Part shown: piece after piece, positions 24,688 through 33,885 of the stretch
Numbering within the stretch: position 1 is the stretch's first letter
How the letters are laid out: each line of letters opens with the position of its first letter
Assembly: GCA_034696485.1 (NCBI GenBank)
Contig: JAQIWT010000117.1
Coordinates: 1 to 33,885 of the forward strand
Source of the DNA: Isohypsibius dastychi
Lineage: Eukaryota > Tardigrada > Eutardigrada > Parachela > Isohypsibiidae
Length of the DNA stretch: 33,885 nucleotides
Reading direction: 5' to 3'
Program-made: the position numbers and the translations under genes
The notes under the pieces: generated by a model
The model's input: only the letters and a program-made list of their open reading frames with translations
The model's database searches: none
What the model was told of the DNA's origin: nothing

Positions 24688-27450
24688 CGGAAAAAAGGAA
24701 CTCGGGGATTTCAATGTCGCTGCAAACCGGAACCAGTAGCTCGGACTGGGAAACTGGACAGGGCCGGTTGAAAAAGGACATGGGAACTCGGGCGATACCG
24801 AAGATATTTTTGATTTTGCTCGACATGGTCGACCATGTATGCTTCATATCTTTGATCCAGATATCCTTTTCCGGATCGTATGTTTCGTGGAAATTGTCGG
24901 CAACATTGGAAACCCCGCCGATTAACATCAGACTGCCGTTCAGAGAAATGATGTTTGGCCAATGGCGCGGGCCCGAATAAGAAGCTGAAATCAAAGTAGA
25001 GATTAAAAAAAGCACAATCATGTATCAGTATTGAGAACGTTTATTTTCAAGACATCAAATGATCATCGAATTAAACCGTTTTGAAAATCGAAGGATATCG
25101 GTCAGAAAAAGCTACACTACACCTTGCGAAGTGGCCATTATGAAAGACCGAATAAAATTCAAACAATTAAAGGTTAATAATATTTCACCGCCAAATTGGT
25201 AATGGTGATTTCGTGAAAAAAACATTAAGTAATTCCCCGAAAAAAATTAAATATCGAAATTGTAATCAAATGTCGAAATTGTGATCTCCAAAAATAATCA
25301 ATCACAATGTTATTTACCAAAAAGAGAAAAATATCTTACCGCAAACTTTCCAAGTTTCCTCGCGCGGATTATATCGGTCCAACCCAACGGAAATGCATGG
25401 CGAAGAGGAAAGTCGACGAGTTGGAAGTGATTCCTGTTTCACCCCTAAAAATCAACTGGATCAAACAATTAACATCTTTCAAGCTTGAATTAAAAGTTGT
25501 TTTTTAAGACTGAATAATCCAAAAGTTCGGAGAAAGAACGCAATTAACTGAACCACGCGTGGATATTTACCCGTCAAATAAATATTTCCATCCGCTCCCA
25601 CGCAAGCGCTTCGTCTGATTCCATGAGACGGAAGTGGAAGCACCCGCGACCAGGTCTTCTTCAATGTATCCAAGACGCAATAACTCTCCGCCCAGTATAC
25701 AAAAACATCGAACCCATACGCAACAGCCGAAACATCGTTCAGGCAAATTTGATCAAGACCCGGCATCACCGGCAAATCCACTTTTTCACCGGAAGTAATA
25801 TCTACGCAGATGAATTCCTTTTTCGCCTGGCGCGGCCTTTGAAATACAAAAAGCCAGCCGTTGCAGAACACCGATCCACCTAAAAAGCAGTCATTAGAAA
25901 GCAGAAAACATCTTTGTTTCCACAAATTAAAATTATTATTGATAAACAAAATGCCTTATAATTCTGGAAATGAGTTCTATTAATGGAGATGATTATCCGA
26001 AAATGAGAAATTAGTCCATGGAAATTTTCTCTATAACGAAGACTAGCCAAGAGGACGAATTCGGTAAGCAGAAGTCATTTCTTACGCGAGCTGGGTTCCT
26101 TTATCGCTTCGAAGTTCTTGCAGCTCGAACCCAGATCAGCGGCGCCCAAGATGCAGGCGCAGAAGTCTTTGATTCTTCGATCGTGGTAACGACGAGCAAA
26201 TTGGCCAAACAGAACGCGATTCGCGGAACAAGTGACGGCCAAGTTGGGACTTCGGCTCAACTCGTACACCTCCTCTTTCCGTCCTGCTGCATGGCCATCG
26301 GGAAAGCTGGTATTCGCACCCAGAATCACAAATCCCCCATCGGGGCCTCCATCCCAGTTCTTCCCTCTTTTCAATGAGGAATCAAAATACGGATAGAGCA
26401 GTACTTCCACAGTTCCTGGAAAAAATGAGACGTTCATAAAGTCTATCAAAACTTTCCAGTCCAGCTTAGGTAAACTCACGCGGAGTATAGGCATGTGGAT
26501 AACTTTCCAATATCTCATCTTTCGGAGTTGCCATGATTTCCAAGATTATTTCCTGTACTATTTCAGGACGCGATTCCAGGTTCAAACCAAGCTTTCTTTG
26601 GTCCAGTAGTCCCAACCGGAAATTCGGAAAAATCTGCTCGAATTCTGATGATCTCTTCACTGGATCAATGGCAACCCATGCCGAAACTGCATCGAAGAGC
26701 TTGTTTTCATCAAGGATAAACAAAGAATCATCCCAAAGAAGTTCAATCCACTGCAAAGAGAAAAAAGTGCCAAAATCAAACCACAAAATCTGACTTCCGG
26801 TCGCACCGTCATCATCGTGAACTGTCCTAAAGCGTCCGGAAACAGGTCAGTGATTTTCTCCAAGTTGACAAGAATGTATGCTCGAGCTTTCTCGTACAAT
26901 TTCTTGTCGGCGATAAAAGCGGGAAAATTGTAGAACCATAACAGCGCTGGAACATCGGAACGTCCGTGAAGATCATAACACAGAAGCTTCCGAATGCGCT
27001 CCATCCCCAAATAACTCGCAGCTTCAATGGCTTCAAAAACACAACCAGTGCTGAAATCCGTTATTCCACCATAGCACAGATCGAGAACTCTGGAAAACCA
27101 GCCTGAAGATTTTATTTTTCCGAAAACCATAATTAAAACGGAAAAACTTACGTTCGGAGGGTCTCGAGCTTGATTTCATCCAGGTAAACCACTACCTGCT
27201 CACCGAGTGCAGCAGATCTATTCCATCTGGCAAAAAACGAGCGGAAGTACACGCTTGCCGTGATAAGGATGGTTTTTTGGCAAGGCAAACCCTGTCCCTG
27301 TTCACGACCTTTTCCGAAAACCATCACATCACGAATTCCGGACATCCAATCCGCTCGGAGCATCTCCATCAGCTCCCTTCCATCTACTCCATACCTGATT
27401 GGATATTTATATCGACACAGATTCAGTTTACTCATGTAATTGTAATGCAT
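24683..27450 (-). CDS. BTB-BACK-Kelch protein (KLHL-like Cul3 adaptor)
   Basis: Proteins of this type dimerise through BTB, recruit Cul3 and hold substrates with the Kelch propeller. Exons in transcript order: 27450-27152, 27089-26807, 26750-26480, 26415-26086, 25879-25571, 24984-24683; all in phase, 597 aa, the usual size. BTB is about residues 38-125 (IRDVMVFGKG, KTILITASVYFRSFF, KLETLRTVLDLCYGG). BACK follows (AIEAASYLGMERIRKLLCYD; LFDAVSAWV). The C-terminal half has weak Kelch blades (GGFVILGAN; GSVFCNGWLFVF; GSLMLIGGVSN with YDPEKDIW); few blades have the full GG...Y...W pattern. The start is the ATG at 27450; an ATG at 27435 is also possible. The stop codon lies inside AATAAA. Confidence 0.85.
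24985..25570 (-). other. Last intron of BTB-Kelch gene, no gene seen
   Basis: A 586-nt AT-rich intron runs from donor GTAAAT to acceptor TTGATTTCAG. A small plus-strand open frame at 25307-25507 is Lys-rich and has no domain; I regard it as chance. Confidence 0.55.
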
Positions 27451-27793
27451 TTCAAAACGCAGGTCGAAAAACAAATTCTGATTTAATTCGAAGTCCAACT
27501 CCAAATCAGAATAATTCAATTTACTGACGACTGACGTGACTACGTAGTCGCGGTCAGTCTACCTCTAGAGCCTGCCGAGGGCTGCGACATGACATGTTTA
27601 CCCCCCAATCTTGAAGCAGTACAGGGGTCGGTCCACACAGTGAAGCCGCACTCTACGTTGTGGAATGCAGAAGCGTGAAACATTCCGCTTCGCTCATTAT
27701 AGAGATTGCAGTTCGCGGTTTGGAGTTTGGACCAATCAGTCAGCCTAAAATTGGACTGAATCAGTTGAACTCGCGCGGCTAATCCTGCCTAAG
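27451..27793. promoter_or_regulatory. Upstream region of BTB-Kelch gene with imperfect palindrome
   Basis: It holds the probable promoter and 5' UTR of the BTB-Kelch gene and the downstream edge of the E-protein 3' UTR. An imperfect 31-bp palindrome lies at 27529-27559: outer arms GACTGAC and GTCAGTC, and a perfect 12-bp centre GACTACGTAGTC (27538-27549). Its role as an operator-like site is inference from symmetry and position. Confidence 0.4.
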
Positions 27794-28166
27794 CACATAA
27801 GATGGTCATGTTGTCAGACGATTTTGAACTGACTTGATGTTTATCTGAAGGCACTGTTCGCTTATAAATTTCGCCATACCGTAGTAAAACAAAAATCTAA
27901 CTGAGGCAAACATAAAAGGTGAAACAACATGCAAGAGGTGCCACAATTGTGACACTGATACAGAATGCTTCAAGAGAGAGAGAAAGGGATAGAAAAGAAA
28001 CAAAACTGATGCCAGATCAAAATAGAGGCAAAAGAAGAGATCGACATCATCCAACTCGAGTCATGGTTTCTCTTCTGTGAATGGATTGACGAAGAGAAAT
28101 AACAGTTGAACTGCTGAGAACGGGTTCAGAGATTCGGGTAATGGATAGAAGAGCGCCGCAAAATGG
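27794..28166 (-). other. da: 3' UTR of the E-protein gene
   Basis: This non-coding tract downstream of the stop is the part shared with copies A and C, so it was duplicated with the gene. It includes a GA-rich run (about 27969-28000). No AATAAA was found on the minus strand. Confidence 0.55.
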
Positions 28167-31100
28167 TCACTGCGGATTCAACTTTGATGAGGCATCCTGT
28201 AGCTGCAAAAGGTCAAGTTCATTCCATATCAGAAGTAAAAGAGAGATAAGCGGTTACCGGGATCATACTGAGTGGCATTGTACATGGATCGTTTCTTCCA
28301 CCACCTCCACTCTGAGTTGGCATGTTATTATTGGCACAGAATCCCTGCATGCCTCTCTGTCCACCAACCATACTCCCCATGGCTGAGAATGCCTGGCCCT
28401 GGAGATTGGAGGTATGTGGTGAGTTGCGGCTCAAACGTCCTCCATCGTTCTTCTCTTCTTCCCGCCGTTTTAAACATGCTGTCTTTGGATTGAGATTTTT
28501 CTCTCGAACTTGTTTCTCCAACTCTGTGATGACATCAACGGCGGCGTGGAGAACTCCAAGCTTGGTTTGACTTTTGTCGTCTTTCCGGTGAAGAACGCAC
28601 ATTCGACCAAGCTCCTTAAAGGCTTCATTGATATCACGGACACGGACCCTGTGAAATAAACCTTCAAAATACAGATCATACAATAAAGACGACGAAGGTC
28701 ACCTTTCTCTCGTGTTATTGGCAAATCTCCGCTCCTTCTCTCGCTTTTCCCGCTCTTCCTTGGTCTCATTAGGGTCAATTGGTCCTTCATCACTTTCACT
28801 GCAAAGAAAGGATACATTCTCAAAACCGTGAACATGTTCGTACCTACACACATGGGTTCAGTTTCCCAAGACTAATTACTTCGTCATGAACACGGAATAC
28901 TATTACTAGGCATCCAACTTACCTTCCGGGTGCAAACTTCTCAGCTGCTGCTGCTGCTTTCCTACTCCGTTTTCCACTAGCTCTTATTTTGCGTTCATTA
29001 AAGGTCATGGTGGAGGACATGCTGACAGGTGAGACGGCCGATGTCGATAGACCAATAGGCTTCGTGGAATCCGTCGTACTTTCCGTCATATCAGAACTAA
29101 CCGACGCTACATTCGTGTCCATAGTGGAGTAATCTGTAAAGGAAGAGTATAAGGTCAACATGAAGGGTAAATAAATTCAAATGAAATTGTGTTTTACCGT
29201 AATTTTGCTGCATATCAGTACTGTCAGCATTCCAAACACGTCCTGCGGGAGAGACAGCGGAGATTGGGCCGACCCTTCCAATTGGACGGGGATATGGCAT
29301 ACTCTTTGTATGGGGGCCAAGAGTATGGAACATTGCTTGTGATGTGCTCTCATTTGACTGAATAAGTTCTGTCACTGGAGCTCCTTTCATCCACATATTT
29401 GGATCGGAAGTTTGAGGTACAGAGAACCTTGAAGCAGGGTCCACAACAGGAGAGTTGTAATTCTGAGAAAAGAAATAGTTTACAAGTGAAACAAAATTGA
29501 AGTATGGAATGACTAACCTCTGCACTGAGTGCGACATTTAGAGCTCGTCCCAGTCCCAATGTATCCCCGCCACTTGCAGTTGATCCATATCCCTGGTCAA
29601 CATAACTCGCCCCAGAAGGTATAGATTGCCCATATGGATTACTGCTGTCATTGAGCAAATCTCCACTTTGATTGGACTTGATTTGGTATGGTGATATATT
29701 TTGGGTGAGATTTGGTGAGGATGAATTATTCCATGTTGGAGGGTAGGTGTTGGCCATCCGCCAAGAATCCTCCATCATTCCAGGATTTCCACCTCGACCA
29801 TCTGCTAGATTGATCATGTTGCGAAAGGTCAGCGAGAATGATAGATTTTTTAATGCCGTACCGTAATATAAAGTCTCAGAGATACGAGCTAGCCCAGTCT
29901 TGTTGTTTCCTGATGACATGAGGTTGGAGTAATTTGTGGACGGCATGTCATTTTCCGCCGGCATCTAATCAAAATAAGAACATTATCGCTGAACCGGAGA
30001 ACCGAAACTATTCTAACAAATTTTTCGTATTCGTATTTGCGAAGTCCCGAAAAGCAGCACAAGAAATATTTTTGGTGAATGCAGTCAAGAAAGCGAAAGT
30101 GACACGCTCGTGAAGTTCGGACGGAAATTAGATCAGATAGATAAAGGATAAGCAGAGAGTACACTCTATCTCGCTTGACCATCTGTTTTTTTCCGTTAGG
30201 GAAAGTATCTTGAAATTTTGCGTTCGTCTGATCGAAATTGCAGGTTTTTTTATATCTACATTCAAGGGGAAAGCGGAGCTTACCATTCTTTGGGAATATG
30301 CATCCGATTGGAAGTTGTTCATTTGTGCAATTAGATATTGAGGATGGACATTGTTGGAGATGAGAGAAGTCGGAGTAGAGAACATGTCATTGCCGCTTCC
30401 TGCTTGCTTATGATAAGAATGTTGTGGATTGCGAGGAAGATGAGATGATGAAGGCGAATAAAATCCCGAGATCATATCAGGATTATGAAGAAGATGATGT
30501 GACTCCTGATTGGAATATGGAGATGCGGGAGGAGGATAAGTTGGAGTCAACTGTTGTCCCCGGAAGTGGCTAAATGAAGGATCCATTTCCGGTTGAACAC
30601 TTTGTGATCGAGCTAGAAAGAATGGTCAGATATAAGGAACAGCTGGAATTTGTCAGTTTATTTGAAAGTTACCATTTGGATACAGAGCGATAAGAAAGAG
30701 ATGGCTCTCGTTTTTCATATGTTTATTTTATAGTTGCAAGCGTCACTTTCAAAACTGGAATGACAGTTATATTTAGCACATTTCTTTTTGCAAGAATAAT
30801 AAACGAATTAAAACCCTCAGGCTATATTTGATATATACTTTAAACGATATTGCATGTTTCCATTAGAAACATGCCAGCTGAGAAAGAAGAGGAACTCTCT
30901 GTCTAGATTTTGATTCGAAATTGGAAAACACAGAAACTAAAACCGTAAATAAAATTGGATTTCGTATTCAAGAAATATTTAATGCAAAAGATGGTACAAA
31001 AAGTTATAGTTAAATAAGAGATTGTGGGATTATTTTATTACCTATTGATTGGCTTGTGGTATCGGGGTTGAAAGTGTTAGGCGGATGAGATTGGTTTTGC

Positions 31101-31374
31101 TGAGTGTTATTCGTCGTCGTTGTCAATGATGGATATTTGGGATGAGCATTCAAATGGACATCTTGGGATGTCGAACAAGTTGAAGACGACTCAAAAGCAA
31201 CACATGCGACTCCTCCCGGAAACGCCTGAAATTTAATTCATTTCCGGTAAGAACTATCCCCCACGAGAGAAATGTTGGACTTACGGCAGAATACTCGAGG
31301 AGGTCAGAAAGCTCACGATCGGAAGTTGCGATATGATTGGATTGGGAACTGAGGGAAGAAACGGCTGCACGCAT
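28167..31374 (-). CDS. da: Class I bHLH transcription factor (E-protein, daughterless/TCF12-like)
   Basis: E-proteins dimerise with tissue-specific bHLH factors and bind E-boxes (CANNTG) in neurogenesis, myogenesis and sex determination. Exons in transcript order: 31374-31285, 31225-31042, 30612-30284, 29964-29862, 29804-29518, 29462-29198, 29133-28923, 28798-28703, 28648-28258, 28202-28167; all in phase, 663 aa, near the size of vertebrate E-proteins. AD1 is LSDLLEYS at residues 22-29. The middle is Ser/Asn/Pro-rich, low complexity. An NLS-like SGKRSRK precedes the acidic [12 protein letters not shown]. The basic region is [16 protein letters not shown] (about 513-527), followed by HLH ([28 protein letters not shown]) and the class mark [18 protein letters not shown]. 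It ends [11 protein letters not shown] after a 55-nt intron; retaining that intron ends the protein at SFTSDME. Two partial copies of its 3' end lie nearby. Confidence 0.94.
29805..29861 (-). other. da: 57-nt in-frame intron (or retained exon) in E-protein gene
   Basis: The tract starts GTACGG and ends CAATCTAG. It is 57 nt, a multiple of three, with no stop in frame. Spliced protein reads ETLYYADGRGG; unspliced adds 19 residues ([19 protein letters not shown]). I chose splicing because the insert is hydrophobic in an otherwise polar, Ser/Asn-rich region. Confidence 0.55.
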
Positions 31375-31488
31375 TGAAGAATAATATGGGAATGATGTCC
31401 AGCCTATTCTTCCTGGCCAAGTTTGAATTCCTCGTTTTGGTCCAGATCAGCTATACGCTGTGCGGCATCGAGCAGGAAATATAATTTC
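31375..31488 (-). other. da: 5' UTR part of the E-protein start exon
   Basis: A good acceptor (GTTTTTTTTCCAG, minus strand) ends at 31489, just upstream of the start exon. The 114 nt between it and ATG 31374 are non-coding. An upstream exon with donor AAG|GTGAGTGAG at 32648 is the likely partner. Confidence 0.5.
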
Positions 31489-32647
31489 TGGAAAAAAAAC
31501 TTGTCATATCCAGAAGGACTGGAATTTAAAAAAATATTACTGGGGGGCTATCAAATGGAAAAACTATAAAATACAACCCGTAATTTGTATTCCTGCAACG
31601 TTAAATAAAAGTACTGTAATAAACTGCAATATAAAATAAATACACCTGATCCGTTTGACGTGAATCATTTCCGATATAGTATTAATACCGTTGGTTACTT
31701 TGACTTAAATTTTCTAATTGATGGTTGCTCATACTGAGATTATTTCCACAACCGAAAACCGGGATGTTTGTCGATATACTTTGGCAAATTACGTGCAACA
31801 GACCTTACTATTATATACCGATCGATGTCAACTCACTCGCTTCCGGTTCAGGTTTGCAATCGGATATCGAATGAAAGGGAGCTTTATTGACAATTTACAT
31901 CACTTTCGCGTTTTTCAGTTCAGCTCTTCTCAATCCTTAACTCGCCGAAGATTCAAAAAAAACAGACGAATCCTATTCTTCAAAAGATATTTTCAATCTT
32001 AAGACAAAAGAAGTTCTTTAATCATCATTTCAATATAAACAATCATACAGTTAAAGTATTCACGAATCGAATAATTTTAAAATTAATCCAGTCAGTTTTA
32101 CCATCTTTTAACCTTCGAAAAAAAATTAGTACCGTAGATGAAAATGCAACGCAGGTGTCCTTGAAAATATCTCACCTCCCAAGGCGATATTTCTTTGCCA
32201 GATTTTTTCGCATAAAATAGAATATTGCAGATGATATGACCGGACAAAATTCACTCCATCCAAATATGCATTTCCCGTCGAGGTCACAAAAGATGTAATC
32301 CAAATGAAGATGGTCGAAAGTTTTCTGGAAAAAGTGGAATTGCAAACAAAGAAGAGGTTTGACGGCAATTGAGAGAGAACGTGTTCCGTTCCGTGGAAAA
32401 AGAAGAAGGGTGAAATTATCGCCGTTTTCGAGAAGAAGAAGAGAGAAAGCGTCTCTGGTCGTCGTCTCTTTCTCTCTTCTAATAGACGGCCATTTCGATC
32501 CGCCGCAGTTTGAAGAACACCAGCAACTCAACTCATAAAACGTCCATGAATTCTTTCTTTCTCTCATTCTCTCGCTTCGCTTACGGCACAATTTGCCCTT
32601 TACTATAATACTATGCGCAACTCATTAGTAAACTCTTGCTCACTCAC
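31489..32647 (-). other. da: Probable large 5' UTR intron of the E-protein gene
   Basis: This 1.16-kb stretch lies between the donor GTGAGTGAG (32647 side) and the acceptor at 31489. Open frames inside (31718-32002 on plus, 32126-32591 on minus) show no domain. A second donor (GAG|GTGAGA at about 32168) could define an alternative 5' exon. Long first introns of E-protein genes often hold regulatory DNA, but I recognise no site. Confidence 0.4.
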
Positions 32648-32686
32648 CTTTCTTTCTTTCTTCTTTTGTCGTCAAGCGTTTTTATC

Positions 32687-32709
32687 GGACTGGACTGGAC
32701 TGGACTGGA
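32687..32709. repeat. Short tandem repeat (GGACT)4.6
   Basis: Four exact GGACT units followed by GGA, in the proposed first non-coding exon of the E-protein gene. It lies next to CT-rich simple sequence (about 32649-32665). Confidence 0.9.
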
Positions 32710-33885
32710 ATAGGGGGCCCACACACAACGAGATCAAAAACGAGCTGCACGCAAACACACCATCCTAAATAACTAATTCCCAAGCGCAAATCAGCGGATT
32801 GATTCAACTTTTCATTTCAGTGTCCGGGGAGAGAAGGAGCACGATTAGATTCAGACAGGAAGGAAAGAGAAAGAGAAAGGGGGAAGACAAAGTAAGCCTA
32901 CAAGGATGATGATAGCTATAAAGCCGCAGGCAATTCACCCACGTTTCACAACAAATGTTATGACCCTACAGGGAATTAATGCTGCACCCTAGCTAGGTGC
33001 GATAGATGGGGGATACGGGGAATAATGTGCGGCAGTCATGAAGTCTCTGTATTTGTCTAGATGGAGATTGTGAGATGGGGGTGGGAGTTTGATGTATCCC
33101 ATCTGTCGTGTTAGTTTTCACGAGCCTTGACAATGTGATTGGCTGGATAGACAAGAGAAATGCTTTCTGTTGGTAGGGGGTCAGGGGAGAGGGAAAAGCT
33201 TATGAGGATGGGGAGTGGAGCGGAATTGGATGAGAGAGAAAAGCTTGATTTAATTGAATCTCGCGGGCTTTATTGCATTTATGGGGGCCAAATGGTCGAT
33301 TCCCGATAATCTCCCCACTTGCAGGCCTAATTAACGTTTCCGGCTCACAGACGTTTGGCACATTTTTCATGTGGAAGAATGCAATGCCTATTTGGTATTC
33401 CATGTTTCCTTTCTTTCTTTCTTTTGATCTTTACACATTATGGCAAATTCCCGCTCATTAGAGAAAGGTCACAAATTTTAAACTACAGTCTTCTTTGTTG
33501 CCAAAAGGTAACTGAAGCTTTGTTCTTTTAAAAATTGATAAATTATTGATCAGGAAAGTGTGGCGGTGGAATCGGGTGAGCGGTCAAGCAATGTCGAAAT
33601 AAGAGCCATGAAAGGAAGCAAGGGAAGGAAGAAATGCTCGGATTTTGAACAAAGATTTGCTTTCTTTCTGGCTTCTTTCTTTCCCTGCACTCGTTGTTCT
33701 AGTTGAGTCTGCGCCCTGTATTTTCTGCCTTCTGTATCACCGGACTGTGGTCAGTCGCTCGTGCTTGTCACATGAAGGAGAGGAAAAGAGCGTGCACTTC
33801 TATCCATTGTCCGATTAATGACCTTGTAAATACGGATCGCACAGACTGAATATAGAAGGGCATTCGCATTTTATGGCACTTTCTT
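32710..33885. other. Right-end region, no gene recognised
   Basis: About 1.2 kb upstream of the E-protein gene. It has purine-rich and pyrimidine-rich simple stretches (GAAAGAGAAAG near 32860, TTTCTTTC near 33411, GGAAGGAAG near 33615) and short open frames without domains. It probably holds the E-protein promoter and intergenic DNA. Confidence 0.4.

Noticed and set aside
25307-25507. Lys-rich 66-codon plus-strand frame in a BTB-Kelch intron
   Set aside because: Short, AT-rich and without a domain or transcript evidence; most likely chance.
32126-32591. Minus-strand frames upstream of the E-protein gene
   Set aside because: No domain; they lie inside the probable 5' UTR intron and translate CT-rich simple sequence.

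Overview
This is eukaryotic, metazoan DNA. Every recognisable gene is split by many short introns (mostly 45-130 nt), the domains are animal-specific (vigilin, Ena/VASP, class I bHLH E-protein, F-box, BTB-Kelch), and there are no bacterial features such as Shine-Dalgarno sites or operons. The compact layout and intron style suggest a small invertebrate genome. A tardigrade or another compact ecdysozoan is my best guess, but the sequence alone does not prove it. All exon models below were built by hand from splice motifs, reading phase and protein-family knowledge; none was checked against transcripts.

Layout from left to right: (1) vigilin/HDLBP on +, a non-coding first exon ending at 232 and 17 coding exons at 1657-6892, 1277 aa. 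(2) An Ena/VASP actin regulator on -, 7558 to about 12516, convergent with vigilin, about 513 aa, with two apparent GC-AG introns. (3) An unrecognised single-pass membrane protein on +, 13207-15872, 567 aa, with signal peptide, Ser/Thr-rich mucin-like ectodomain, TM helix and about 210-aa tail. (4) An unrecognised long coiled-coil protein on +, 16898-20434, 892 aa. (5) A region from 20891 to 31374 (with 5' UTR reaching about 32.7 kb) built around an E-protein (daughterless/TCF4-TCF12 class) gene. The intact gene lies on - at 28167-31374 (663 aa). Two partial copies of its 3' end lie on the same strand at 20891-22205 (copy A) and 23872-24380 (copy C). Between the copies sit an F-box gene (+, 22535-23705) and a BTB-BACK-Kelch gene (-, 24683-27450). 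(6) About 1.2 kb at the right end shows no gene.

The genes are not an operon and share no pathway. Vigilin binds RNA, Ena regulates actin, the E-protein is a transcription factor, and the F-box and BTB-Kelch proteins are probable ubiquitin-ligase substrate adaptors.

The most unusual object is copy A. The splice donor just before its bHLH exons has changed from GT to AT. That change creates a stop codon and, overlapping it, a new ATG. The former intron is open in frame from this ATG into the bHLH exons, whose remaining splice sites look intact. Copy A could therefore encode a 209-aa protein made almost only of the bHLH and C-terminal region, with one extra residue in helix 2. It may be a new dimerisation-modifying factor or simply a decaying duplicate.
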